DNA of 17,301 nt from Flavobacteriaceae bacterium (GTDB lineage: Bacteria; Bacteroidota; Bacteroidia; Flavobacteriales; Flavobacteriaceae). This document shows, one piece after another, positions 7,211-14,781 of this stretch. Position 1 is the first letter of the stretch; each line of letters starts with the position of its first letter. Both the position numbers and the translations under genes were made by a program. A model generated the notes under the pieces. It saw only the letters and a list, made by a program, of their open reading frames with translations, had not been told where the DNA came from and did no database searches. The stretch is from positions 1-17,301 of the forward strand of contig JAQWKF010000045.1 of assembly GCA_029247985.1 (NCBI GenBank). The letters run 5' to 3'.

Positions 7211-8602
7211 ATGAGCAAATACGACATCATTGTTTTAGGAAGCGGACCCGGAGGATATGTAACGGCAATTCGCGCTTCGCAATTAGGTCTTAAAACTGCA
7301 ATCGTTGAAAAAGAAAGTCTTGGAGGCGTATGTCTAAACTGGGGCTGTATTCCTACCAAAGCACTTATCAAATCTGCGCAAGTTTTTGAATACCTACAAC
7401 ATGCTGAAGATTACGGACTAAAAGTAAAAGAATACGACAAAGATTTTGATGCGGTAGTCAATCGCAGTAGATCTGTTGCAGATACCATGAGCAAGGGTGT
7501 TCAGTTTTTATTAAAAAAGAACAAGATTGACGTCATCATGGGTTACGGCTCGTTACTTCCAGGTAAGAAAGTACACGTAAAAGCTGAGGATGGCAGCGAG
7601 CAAGAGCTATCTGCTCAAAACATCATCATCGCCACCGGTGCGCGCTCACGTGAATTAACTAGTCTTCCTCAAGACGGTGAAAAGGTAATCGGATATCGAA
7701 AAGCCATGACACTTGAAAAACAACCTCAAAAACTTATTGTTGTAGGATCTGGTGCTATTGGTGTAGAATTTGCTTATTTCTACAATGCTATGGGAACAGA
7801 AGTAACTCTAATTGAATATCAACCGCGTATCGTTCCTGTTGAAGATGAGGAAATCTCAAAACAAATGGAGCGTTCGTTTAAAAAGAGCGGTATCAAGGTT
7901 ATGACTAGCGCCGAAGTCACTTCAGTTGACACAAGTGGCAAGGGTGTCAAAGCAACGGTTAAAACCAAAAAAGGCGAAGAAGTACTTGAAGCAGATGTGG
8001 TACTTTCTGCAGTAGGTATCAAAACAAATATTGAAAATATTGGTCTAGAAACCGTTGGTATTGCTACTGACAGAGATAAGGTTTTGGTAAACGATTTCTA
8101 TCAAACAAATATCCCAGGGTATTATGCTATTGGCGATATTACTGCAGGACAAGCCTTGGCACATGTTGCTTCAGCAGAAGGAATTTTATGTGTAGAAAAA
8201 ATTGCTGGTCAGCACGTTGAGCCCTTAGATTACGGGAATATTCCAGGTTGTACATACAGCAGTCCAGAGATTGCGTCTGTAGGACTAACCGAAGCCCAAG
8301 CCAAAGAGCAGGGACTTGATATTAAAGTAGGAAAATTTCCTTTCTCTGCCTCTGGAAAAGCGCAAGCAAGTGGCACACCCGATGGATTTATTAAGGTTAT
8401 TTTTGATGCTAAATATGGCGAATGGTTGGGGTGTCATATGATTGGCGCTGGGGTGACCGACATGATAGCCGAAGCGGTATTGGGACGAAAACTAGAAACG
8501 ACTGGGCATGAAGTCTTAAAGGCAGTGCATCCGCACCCAACCATGAGTGAGGCTATGATGGAGGCCGTCGCTGACGCATATGATGAGGTAATTCATCTCT
8601 AA
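7211..8602 (+). CDS. lpdA: Dihydrolipoyl dehydrogenase (E3)
   Basis: The 463-residue flavoprotein reoxidises dihydrolipoamide with NAD+ as the E3 part of pyruvate and 2-oxoglutarate dehydrogenases, and possibly the branched-chain and glycine cleavage complexes. The FAD site GSGPGG is at 10-15. The redox disulfide is Cys41-Cys46 in GGVCLNWGCIPTK. The NAD site GSGAIG is at 179-184. The C-terminal dimer domain has HPHPTMSE with catalytic His442 and Glu447. The ATG at 7211 gives the family start MSKYDIIVLG; a TTG at 7193 would add six residues and is unlikely. No E1 or E2 genes are nearby. A strong terminator follows the stop. Confidence 0.97.
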   Translation: MSKYDIIVLGSGPGGYVTAIRASQLGLKTAIVEKESLGGVCLNWGCIPTKALIKSAQVFEYLQHAEDYGLKVKEYDKDFDAVVNRSRSVADTMSKGVQFLLKKNKIDVIMGYGSLLPGKKVHVKAEDGSEQELSAQNIIIATGARSRELTSLPQDGEKVIGYRKAMTLEKQPQKLIVVGSGAIGVEFAYFYNAMGTEVTLIEYQPRIVPVEDEEISKQMERSFKKSGIKVMTSAEVTSVDTSGKGVKATVKTKKGEEVLEADVVLSAVGIKTNIENIGLETVGIATDRDKVLVNDFYQTNIPGYYAIGDITAGQALAHVASAEGILCVEKIAGQHVEPLDYGNIPGCTYSSPEIASVGLTEAQAKEQGLDIKVGKFPFSASGKAQASGTPDGFIKVIFDAKYGEWLGCHMIGAGVTDMIAEAVLGRKLETTGHEVLKAVHPHPTMSEAMMEAVADAYDEVIHL

Positions 8603-8610
8603 AAAAAATC

Positions 8611-8637
8611 AAAAGCAGCCTAATGGCTGCTTTTTTT
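8611..8637 (+). terminator. Rho-independent terminator after lpd
   Basis: GCAGCC (8615-8620), loop TAAT, GGCTGC (8625-8630), followed by seven T. Flanking A and T bases extend the stem to ten pairs. It lies nine bases after the lpd stop and is the only clear intrinsic terminator in the window. It leaves just 14 bases before the next gene. Confidence 0.92.
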
Positions 8638-8651
8638 ATACATTAGAGCTA

Positions 8652-9509
8652 ATGAAAAAAAATATTGTCATTACAGGAGTTTCATCTGGAATTGGGCGTG
8701 ATGCCCTCCGGCTATTGCATCAAAAAGGCTATCATATTTATGGAAGCGTGCGCAAAGAAGCAGATGCAAAATCGCTTACCGAAGCATACCCCAAAGGCTT
8801 TACCCCTCTTATTTTTGACGTACAAGATCATGAGGCAGTAAACCAAGCAGCGAAGGTTGTTTTTGAATCATGCGACCGCATAGATGCGCTTATCAACAAT
8901 GCGGGCATTGCTGTACCAGGTCCCTTACAATTTGTTAGCGAAGCAGATTTCGAAAAACAGATAGATATAAACCTAAAGTCTGTGCGGCGTATTACCAATA
9001 CGTTCTTACCCCTATTAGGTACAGCGTCTGGTTTTAAGGGAACGCCAGGAAGAATTATCAACATCAGTTCTATTTCTGGATTATTCAACGCTCCCTTTAA
9101 CGGAGTTTATTCAATTTCAAAACACGCTTTGGAAAGCATGACCGATGTTTACCGAAGAGAGTTGCGTCGCTACGGCATCAAAGTGATCGCTATTGAACCC
9201 GGTCCCATCAAAACAAAAATTTGGGGCAAGAACCTAAACAGCATGAAACAATTTGCTGACACAGACTACTATGACATCTTGCAAAAAGCCAATCAAATGA
9301 TTGAAAATACGGAAAAAAATGCCCTTCCTGTCTCGCAAACGTCAAATGTAATCCTAAAGTGTATTACCAAAAAGCATCCTAAGACAAGATATATCGTCCA
9401 TAAGAATGCGTTTATTTTTAAAATTGTAGCAAACTACTTGCCCGACAAGTTGGTGGATTGGTTTGTTTACAGATCGCTATCAAAAGGAAATCGCCACAGG
9501 CCAGTATGA
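8652..9509 (+). CDS. Short-chain dehydrogenase/reductase (SDR)
   Basis: This is a 285-residue classical SDR, an NAD(P)-dependent oxidoreductase of unknown substrate. The cofactor site TGVSSGIG is at 8-15, NNAG at 82-85, the catalytic Ser140 in INISSISG, and YxxxK is Tyr153 and Lys157. PGPIKT follows near 183-188. The C-terminal part (about 190-285) is longer than in minimal SDRs, with a hydrophobic stretch around HKNAFIFKIVANYLP, similar to steroid/retinol-type or DltE-like SDRs. The start lies directly after the lpd terminator, so expression depends on read-through or on a promoter within the terminator region; no good -7 box is seen. The stop abuts the stop of convergent aroQ with no gap. 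Confidence 0.9.
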   Translation: MKKNIVITGVSSGIGRDALRLLHQKGYHIYGSVRKEADAKSLTEAYPKGFTPLIFDVQDHEAVNQAAKVVFESCDRIDALINNAGIAVPGPLQFVSEADFEKQIDINLKSVRRITNTFLPLLGTASGFKGTPGRIINISSISGLFNAPFNGVYSISKHALESMTDVYRRELRRYGIKVIAIEPGPIKTKIWGKNLNSMKQFADTDYYDILQKANQMIENTEKNALPVSQTSNVILKCITKKHPKTRYIVHKNAFIFKIVANYLPDKLVDWFVYRSLSKGNRHRPV

Positions 9510-9536
9510 TTATTTAGCGGTAAAGCTTTCGATAGC
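9476..9536. repeat. Inverted repeat spanning the SDR/aroQ stop-to-stop junction
   Basis: GCTATCAAAAG at 9476-9486 and CTTTCGATAGC at 9526-9536 are inverted copies matching at 10 of 11 positions, with a 39-base loop holding both stop codons. In the aroQ-direction RNA the single mismatch becomes a G-U pair, and an inner CCGC/GUGG pairing is possible. No T run follows. It may be a weak transcription-end structure or chance. Confidence 0.45.
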
Positions 9537-9929
9537 CAAGCGGTACACGTCTAAACCAAAACCGAGAATTAGCCCCTTAGCGTTGGGTGTAATAAAAGAG
9601 GTGTGTCGGAAATCTTCACGTGAAAAGGTATTTGAAATATGAACCTCCACTACTGGAGTGGCTATGGCTTTAATGGCATCACCGATACCAACAGAAGTAT
9701 GGGTATATGCACCTGCATTGAGGACAATACCGTCGGCAGAAAAACCATCTGCATGAAGCGCATCTATTAATTCGCCTTCGATATTAGATTGCACGTAAGT
9801 AATCTCCATATTCGGATAGCGCGCTTTGAGCGCTTCTAAATATCCTTCAAAACCTTGTGAACCATAAATTTCAGGCTCGCGTTTACCAAGTAAATTGAGG
9901 TTTGGTCCGTTGATGATGGTAATCTTCAT
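9510..9929 (-). CDS. aroQ: 3-dehydroquinate dehydratase, type II
   Basis: The 139-residue enzyme converts 3-dehydroquinate to 3-dehydroshikimate in the shikimate pathway. It begins with the family signature IINGPNLNLLGKREPEIYG, in which Tyr22 is the catalytic tyrosine. NAGAYTHTS (71-79) and VEVHISN with His97 form the rest of the active site, and Arg108 lies in REDFRHTS. Length is typical for the dodecameric type II enzyme. It is divergent from xerD with 55 bases between the starts, an arrangement I recall from other Bacteroidota. No other shikimate gene is nearby. Confidence 0.96.
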   Translation of the reverse strand: MKITIINGPNLNLLGKREPEIYGSQGFEGYLEALKARYPNMEITYVQSNIEGELIDALHADGFSADGIVLNAGAYTHTSVGIGDAIKAIATPVVEVHISNTFSREDFRHTSFITPNAKGLILGFGLDVYRLAIESFTAK

Positions 9930-9942
9930 ATGATATTTTGCT

Positions 9943-9950
9943 CAAAACTA
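9943..9950 (-). promoter_or_regulatory. Probable -7 box (TAGTTTTG) of aroQ
   Basis: Read on the minus strand, TAGTTTTG fits TAnnTTTG and ends 13 bases before the aroQ ATG at 9929. A TTG lies 16 bases upstream of the box, shorter than the usual -33 spacing, so the upstream element is uncertain. Confidence 0.5.
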
Positions 9951-9973
9951 ATAAACTCTAGTCAATCAATCCG

Positions 9974-9981
9974 TATTTTTG
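9974..9981 (+). promoter_or_regulatory. Probable -7 box (TATTTTTG) of xerD
   Basis: TATTTTTG within CGTATTTTTG, identical to the box before lpd. It ends only three bases before the xerD ATG at 9985, so a transcript starting at the normal distance would be leaderless or nearly so. Confidence 0.5.
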
Positions 9982-9984
9982 AGT

Positions 9985-10881
9985 ATGCAATGGGAAAAAG
10001 CTTTAGAAGACTATGGATATTACTTGCGATTAGAGCAGGGATTATCAGATAATACCGTTGAAGGATATCAGTTTGATGTAAAGCGCCTTATGCGCTATTG
10101 CGAAAGCTTAGACAACAGCAATAAGCCCCAAAATATTGATGCGGATACGTTGAAGGATTTTATCTATCAACTTTCAAAAGAAGTACAGCCCCCAACCCAA
10201 TCGCGCATAATTTCTGGGGTTAAGGGGTTTTTTGAGTATCTAGAACTTGAAGGGTATCGAAAAGACAACCCTACGCTACTGCTTGAAACACCTAAAACAC
10301 GTAAAACATTTCCAGACACCTTAGCCGTTGAAGAAGTAGATACCTTAATTCAATCTATAGATAAAAATAGCAAACACGGTATACGAAATCATTGCATATT
10401 GGAATTACTTTACAGTTGCGGATTACGCGTTAGTGAACTTACCGAACTCAAATGCGCTGATCTCTTTTTTGAAAAAGGCCTAATTCGGGTAAAAGGAAAG
10501 GGGGATAAGCTGCGATGGGTACCCATAGCCGACAACACCATAAAGCTTGTCAGGGAATATGAGAATCTTTATAGACATAAGCCTGCAGCTAGGGGCTTTG
10601 AAGATGTTTTGTTTTTAAACAACAGGGGTAAATCCATAACAAGAGTGATGATATTTACCATTGTTAAAAAGGCTGCAGTATTGGCCAACATTAACAAAAA
10701 CATCAGTCCACATACCCTAAGGCACTCATTTGCAACACATTTGGTGGAAAACGGAGCAGATATTCAATTGGTGCAACACATGATGGGACACGCAAGTATT
10801 ACGACAACAGAACGGTATATTCACATGAGCCAAAGACATCTTAAAGATGCCATTTCAAAATTTCATCCTAGATCAAGCTGA
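9985..10881 (+). CDS. xerD: Site-specific tyrosine recombinase XerD
   Basis: The 298-residue recombinase resolves chromosome dimers at dif together with a partner Xer protein. The N-terminal SAM-like DNA-binding domain covers about 1-90, and the catalytic domain about 105-295. The active-site set is complete: Arg148 (CGLRVSEL), Lys172 (VKGKGDK), His243 and Arg246 (HTLRHS), His269 (MMGHAS) and the nucleophile Tyr278 (TERYIHMS). Length fits Xer proteins rather than phage integrases, and there is no sign of a mobile element around it. I chose the ATG at 9985; a TTG at 9979 would add two residues and lies inside the promoter box. The 3' end overlaps the convergent regulator gene by nine bases. 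XerC versus XerD cannot be fully separated by eye. Confidence 0.93.
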   Translation: MQWEKALEDYGYYLRLEQGLSDNTVEGYQFDVKRLMRYCESLDNSNKPQNIDADTLKDFIYQLSKEVQPPTQSRIISGVKGFFEYLELEGYRKDNPTLLLETPKTRKTFPDTLAVEEVDTLIQSIDKNSKHGIRNHCILELLYSCGLRVSELTELKCADLFFEKGLIRVKGKGDKLRWVPIADNTIKLVREYENLYRHKPAARGFEDVLFLNNRGKSITRVMIFTIVKKAAVLANINKNISPHTLRHSFATHLVENGADIQLVQHMMGHASITTTERYIHMSQRHLKDAISKFHPRSS

Positions 10882-11580
10882 GACCGTCATGCGAAATCCT
10901 TCTCCGTGGATATTGCTGATTTCTATATTTGAGTCTGCCTTCAAGTGCTTGCGTAGCTTTGCAATATAAACATCCATAGAACGAGAAGTAAAATAGGTGT
11001 CGTCTTTCCAAATCTTTTTTAAGGCCAGCTCTCGAGGCATCAAATCATTTAGATGAAGTGCCAGCAATTGAAGTAAAGCACCTTCTTTAGGAGATAGCTT
11101 AATAGGTGGGTTGTTTTCTAGAGACAATTCGCGGAGTTTTGCATTAAAAGAAAATCTCCCAATAGAAAAGAGGTGATTGGCTTTATCCAAATTAACTACT
11201 TGTTGTTCCATACGTTGGAACATGGCTTTCATTTTTAGCAACAATACATCTGAGTCAAAAGGCTTGGTTAAATAGTCATCTGCTCCTATATTATATCCCT
11301 TAACTACATCATCTTTCATGGATTTAGCAGTTAGAAAGATGACAGGTACTCCAACATCTGCCTTGCGTATTTCTTTGGCCAAAGTAAACCCGTCCTTGTA
11401 TGGCATCATCACGTCAAGCAAACAAATGTCAAAACTTCCCTTGCTAAATTTTTCACCTCCTTCAACACCATTGCGAGCCAAGGTTACATCGTAGTTGTTG
11501 ATTTCCAGAAAGTCACGAAGAATACTCCCAAAATTTTGATCATCCTCAACCAATAAAACTTTTTTCTTTTCCTTAATCAT
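10873..11580 (-). CDS. OmpR-family response regulator (RprY-like)
   Basis: The 235-residue regulator has a receiver domain (about 6-122) with the acidic pocket Glu12/Asp13/Asp14, the phospho-acceptor Asp56 in CLLDVMMP, Thr84 and Lys106 in YLTKPFD. A winged-helix DNA-binding domain of the OmpR/PhoB type occupies about 135-233, ending SNIHGEGFRMTVSA. It resembles RprY of Bacteroides and Porphyromonas, but the regulon here is unknown. Its ATG overlaps the stop of the histidine kinase gene as ATGA, so the two are a cognate pair. The stop overlaps the convergent xerD gene by nine bases. Confidence 0.94.
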   Translation of the reverse strand: MIKEKKKVLLVEDDQNFGSILRDFLEINNYDVTLARNGVEGGEKFSKGSFDICLLDVMMPYKDGFTLAKEIRKADVGVPVIFLTAKSMKDDVVKGYNIGADDYLTKPFDSDVLLLKMKAMFQRMEQQVVNLDKANHLFSIGRFSFNAKLRELSLENNPPIKLSPKEGALLQLLALHLNDLMPRELALKKIWKDDTYFTSRSMDVYIAKLRKHLKADSNIEISNIHGEGFRMTVSA

Positions 11581-13163
11581 AATTTGTGTTTAAGTGGAAA
11601 CTGAACTGTAAAAGTACTTCCTTTTTTGAGTTGACTTTTTACATATATCGTGCCATTGTGTAATTCAACGATGCGCTTTACGTAAGAAAGTCCCAATCCA
11701 TGGCCCTTTACAGTATGAATATCGCCAGACTCTTGCCTGTAAAAACGGTTAAATACTTTCCGCCTGACATGACTGCTCATCCCTATTCCTTTGTCCTGCA
11801 CAGTAACTGTAAAAGCTTCGTTTGTGATACTGGTTTTCAAATCAATTTCAACTGTGTCATTACTGTATTTAATAGCATTTTCCAATAGATTGACCCAAAC
11901 GTTGGTCATGTGTGATTCCGATAAAGGAAGTTTAATTTGCAAAGGGTCTAAAGACAAATTAAGCACACCCTCGCGTTGATCTACCAACAGGCGTACATGC
12001 TCAATTGCTGTCTTTATTGGAATGTGGGGGTCAAGTAGTGTTGTAGTAAGCTCCAACTCTCGCCTGTCTAGCCTCGAAATTTGCAATACATTCTCGACTT
12101 GGGTATTCATTCGTCTACTTTCATCTCTAATAAGACCGAGGTATTGAGTCACTTTATTGGGCTGTTTAGCAATAGCAGCAGTCCCCAAGGCATCTAATGC
12201 CAACTGAATGGTCGCAATAGGTGTTTTAAACTCATGCGTCATATTATTTATAAAATCTGTTTTTATTTCCGATATCTTCTTTTGCTTAAGTGCTTGAAAA
12301 TAAGTGATCGCAAATACCGTAATCAACACAACTGTAAACAAAACAGAAAGCGCAATAGAGCTAAATACAGATGACCTCAAAAAAGCTGATTTTTCTGGAA
12401 AAATAAGACGTAATTCATACTTACTCAGACCTTTTTCATCAACAAAAAGAGGCATTCCATATGTTGTTTTATTGATATTTTGAAGGAACTTATCTGTACC
12501 TAAACTAGACATGCGGTTTCCCTCAAAAACACGAAATTCAAAACCCGCATCAATATCACGAAGTAGTAGCTCCTGGCCCAAAAGTAGTTCTAATTCAAAA
12601 GTGCTGACACGCTTTTCAATAACCTTTGTAGCCGCAATATCCATAAAGATACTTTCGTATTTGGCTTTATCCATAGTAGACAAACGCTCAATACGCTGCA
12701 TACGTTCAGCAGCAGACATCCTACTGATGGCTCCTTCAACATCCTCCTCTAGGACAGTTGTGGCTTTAACACTTCGATAGTCCAGTATAGGCGTAGAATC
12801 GGATGAGGCGGGATCAAATAACTCCGGAAAAATTCCATAAGAATCTTCAATAATACCACGTGACACCAATAGGGTTTTGTTGTCCATTGTTGAGCGGTCA
12901 ATATATTGAAACACTTCCGTCAGTTGGGATGCCTTGGGAGAACCAAGACTGTCCATGATTTTTTGAGTAGCGCTAATATAATCTCGAAGCTCACGTTCTT
13001 TGATCTGCTCTGAAACGGCAGCCAAAGCGTTATTAACACTCAAAGAAAATTCACGCTCTCGATTAGATAGATTGGTTTGTATCCAAAAAATTTGCACCAC
13101 AATAATCCCAAGTAAGGATAATGCCATAAGTGCAATCAATATACTAAACAAGCGTTTTCTCAT
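11577..13163 (-). CDS. Membrane sensor histidine kinase (RprX-like)
   Basis: The 528-residue kinase has a transmembrane helix at about 5-28, an extracytoplasmic region of roughly 235 residues, and a second transmembrane helix at about 267-289. The HisKA domain follows almost at once, with phospho-accepting His310 in NNMTHEFKTP. The ATPase domain has the N box NLLENAIKYS (425-434), the G1 box DKGIGM (457-462), the F box FNRFYR (471-476) and the G2 box GHGLGLS (487-493). There is no room for a normal HAMP domain between helix 2 and HisKA. The sensor region is charged and helical and I do not recognise it. It lies 87 bases after coaE and overlaps its response regulator by four bases. The signal sensed is unknown. 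Confidence 0.93.
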   Translation of the reverse strand: MRKRLFSILIALMALSLLGIIVVQIFWIQTNLSNREREFSLSVNNALAAVSEQIKERELRDYISATQKIMDSLGSPKASQLTEVFQYIDRSTMDNKTLLVSRGIIEDSYGIFPELFDPASSDSTPILDYRSVKATTVLEEDVEGAISRMSAAERMQRIERLSTMDKAKYESIFMDIAATKVIEKRVSTFELELLLGQELLLRDIDAGFEFRVFEGNRMSSLGTDKFLQNINKTTYGMPLFVDEKGLSKYELRLIFPEKSAFLRSSVFSSIALSVLFTVVLITVFAITYFQALKQKKISEIKTDFINNMTHEFKTPIATIQLALDALGTAAIAKQPNKVTQYLGLIRDESRRMNTQVENVLQISRLDRRELELTTTLLDPHIPIKTAIEHVRLLVDQREGVLNLSLDPLQIKLPLSESHMTNVWVNLLENAIKYSNDTVEIDLKTSITNEAFTVTVQDKGIGMSSHVRRKVFNRFYRQESGDIHTVKGHGLGLSYVKRIVELHNGTIYVKSQLKKGSTFTVQFPLKHKL

Positions 13164-13250
13164 TCTAATGAAATGTAATGGAGTTTAATTTCTTGCACTA
13201 TGTATTGCTGTTATTTGAAGTGTAAAAATACACAACCTTTATGAAAACGC
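13164..13250 (-). promoter_or_regulatory. Gap between coaE and the histidine kinase, possible promoter
   Basis: This 87-base AT-rich gap is the only sizable break in the minus-strand block and may carry a promoter for the two-component pair. TACATTTC just upstream of the kinase start and GTATTTTTA further up are imperfect -7 boxes. No terminator with a real stem is seen after coaE. Confidence 0.3.
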
Positions 13251-13832
13251 TCAGGCTTGCAACAATTGTAAGTGAAGCTTACGTACTTGATCGGTAGTTT
13301 CTTCAATAGTGTTGTTGTAAATAAGCATATCGGTCAAGGGTTGTTTTTGTTCATCGGTCCATTGATGCATCATTCGCTTTCGAATGGCCTCTTCCGTAAT
13401 CCCATCTCTTATTTTAACCCGTTGAATGCGAGAAGCTTCCGGACTAACCACTAATATAACACCATCAAATCTGTCTTGCTCCCCCAACTCAAATACAAGC
13501 GGAAATTCATAAATCGTATAGGGCGCATCTTGGGCTTGTTGCCAGTTAGTATAGGCAGCTCGAGCTGCAGGATGCACAAGATCATTAAGCTGCTGTAATT
13601 TTTCTTGATTACCGAATACCTGCGCAGCAATAAAAGGCCGGTTCAGTTTTCCCTTAATATATGAAGCTTCGCCAAAGAGTTCCGTGATCTTAGTCCTGAT
13701 ACTTGCATCCTTCTCCATGGCCATTTTAGCAGAATCATCTGCTGCAAAAGTGGGTACGCCTAGTTCATTGAACAGGGCGAGCACAGTTGATTTACCACTG
13801 CCTATACCTCCCGTAAGCGCGTAATGCTTCAT
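13251..13832 (-). CDS. coaE: Dephospho-CoA kinase
   Basis: The 193-residue enzyme carries out the last step of coenzyme A synthesis, phosphorylating the 3' hydroxyl of dephospho-CoA with ATP. The P-loop GGIGSGKS is at 8-15, followed by FAADDSAK (the conserved DxxxK region), HPAAR in the CoA-domain, and EFPLVFELG, the lid region usually written PLLFE. Length is normal for the family. The start overlaps the end of the YbbR-like gene as ATGA. Confidence 0.95.
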   Translation of the reverse strand: MKHYALTGGIGSGKSTVLALFNELGVPTFAADDSAKMAMEKDASIRTKITELFGEASYIKGKLNRPFIAAQVFGNQEKLQQLNDLVHPAARAAYTNWQQAQDAPYTIYEFPLVFELGEQDRFDGVILVVSPEASRIQRVKIRDGITEEAIRKRMMHQWTDEQKQPLTDMLIYNNTIEETTDQVRKLHLQLLQA

Positions 13833-14773
13833 TCGGAAATAAGATAAGATACCGTTGGTGGTGTTATGACAACTTGTTTAGCATTGACAGGTAATCCGTA
13901 AATAATCACGGGAAACTGCCCATTGGTTGCTTGTTCATACACTACTTCTGCACGAAAATCTTGCGCATTGATGGTTTTTAGACTGGAAAGAGGGGCTGCA
14001 AATTTTAATGCTACTGACGAAGAGGTCAATTCAATATCCAATGAGCTGGGTGCATTGGCAACGGTTATGGGCAGCATAAAAGAAACATCCGAATAACGAT
14101 CAACAGTACCGCTAACCTCTATTTCGGTTGTATTCCATTGGGCCAAAGCTGCAATGGAGTCCATAAGAACTGCCTTGAGCACAAAGTCTTCTTTAATAAT
14201 ATCATCGGTGAGTAGCTCAAAAATAGCGGCGTCCAGACTTTCAAGATTCTCTTTGCCTCCACTTGCAGTCACTTCATCCATATTGATTTGAATGGGGGAA
14301 GTCAACTGGTAGCCCTCAGCCAAAGCAGGCGGTGCTGCCAAAGTGGGGGTAAAGGATTTTACTACAGCTGCAGTCAAGGGTAGTAGTATTGAATTTTCAA
14401 CAAAACCGTTAAGATCATTACGGCCTGGGAATTGTTGCCTATAACTGTTGACCAAATATTGGGTGCTTACTTCGGGTTTTTCTAAATCCAGTGTTGAAAG
14501 TTCATTTGTAGAAAGCTCTAGCTGAGGTGGAAAAAGACGTTTGTACAAAAGAGAAAAACCAGTTGCAGACATACTCGCATCTACATTAAAATGCGTGTCT
14601 AGCAAAATTACATTCGTGGCGTCGTTTTCTATTTCGACATACACAGGAACAACAGCGGTGTATTCTTCAGACAAAGCGCTTAACACCCAAATAAGAGCTG
14701 CAAAAAGCAGAAACAATAGTCCCTGCTTTGAACCTAAAAAGCGTGCTTTATGGCTTTGCTGTTGATTGGTCAT
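13829..14773 (-). CDS. YbbR-like / CdaR-family membrane-anchored protein
   Basis: The protein has 314 residues, with a short basic cytoplasmic start, one transmembrane helix at about 17-35 (GLLFLLFAALIWVLSALS), and a long outside part of repeated beta-rich segments. The motifs YTAVVPVYVEIEN just after the helix and the later Val-x-Gly repeats, such as SGTVDRYSDVSF, resemble YbbR domains. In Firmicutes YbbR (CdaR) regulates the diadenylate cyclase CdaA; no cyclase gene is present here, so that role cannot be assumed. It follows fabI after eight bases and overlaps coaE by four. From memory, a YbbR-like gene before coaE is common in Flavobacteriia. Confidence 0.75.
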   Translation of the reverse strand: MTNQQQSHKARFLGSKQGLLFLLFAALIWVLSALSEEYTAVVPVYVEIENDATNVILLDTHFNVDASMSATGFSLLYKRLFPPQLELSTNELSTLDLEKPEVSTQYLVNSYRQQFPGRNDLNGFVENSILLPLTAAVVKSFTPTLAAPPALAEGYQLTSPIQINMDEVTASGGKENLESLDAAIFELLTDDIIKEDFVLKAVLMDSIAALAQWNTTEIEVSGTVDRYSDVSFMLPITVANAPSSLDIELTSSSVALKFAAPLSSLKTINAQDFRAEVVYEQATNGQFPVIIYGLPVNAKQVVITPPTVSYLISE

Positions 14774-14781
14774 TGTTTCTT

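Noticed and set aside
9985..10881. Tyrosine recombinase as a sign of an integrated element
   Set aside because: Length and motifs fit chromosomal XerD, the neighbours are housekeeping genes, and no attachment repeats, tRNA gene or phage genes are present.
13220..13233. GTGTA-AAAA-TACAC hairpin after coaE as a terminator
   Set aside because: The stem is only five mostly A-T pairs and no T run follows in the coaE direction.
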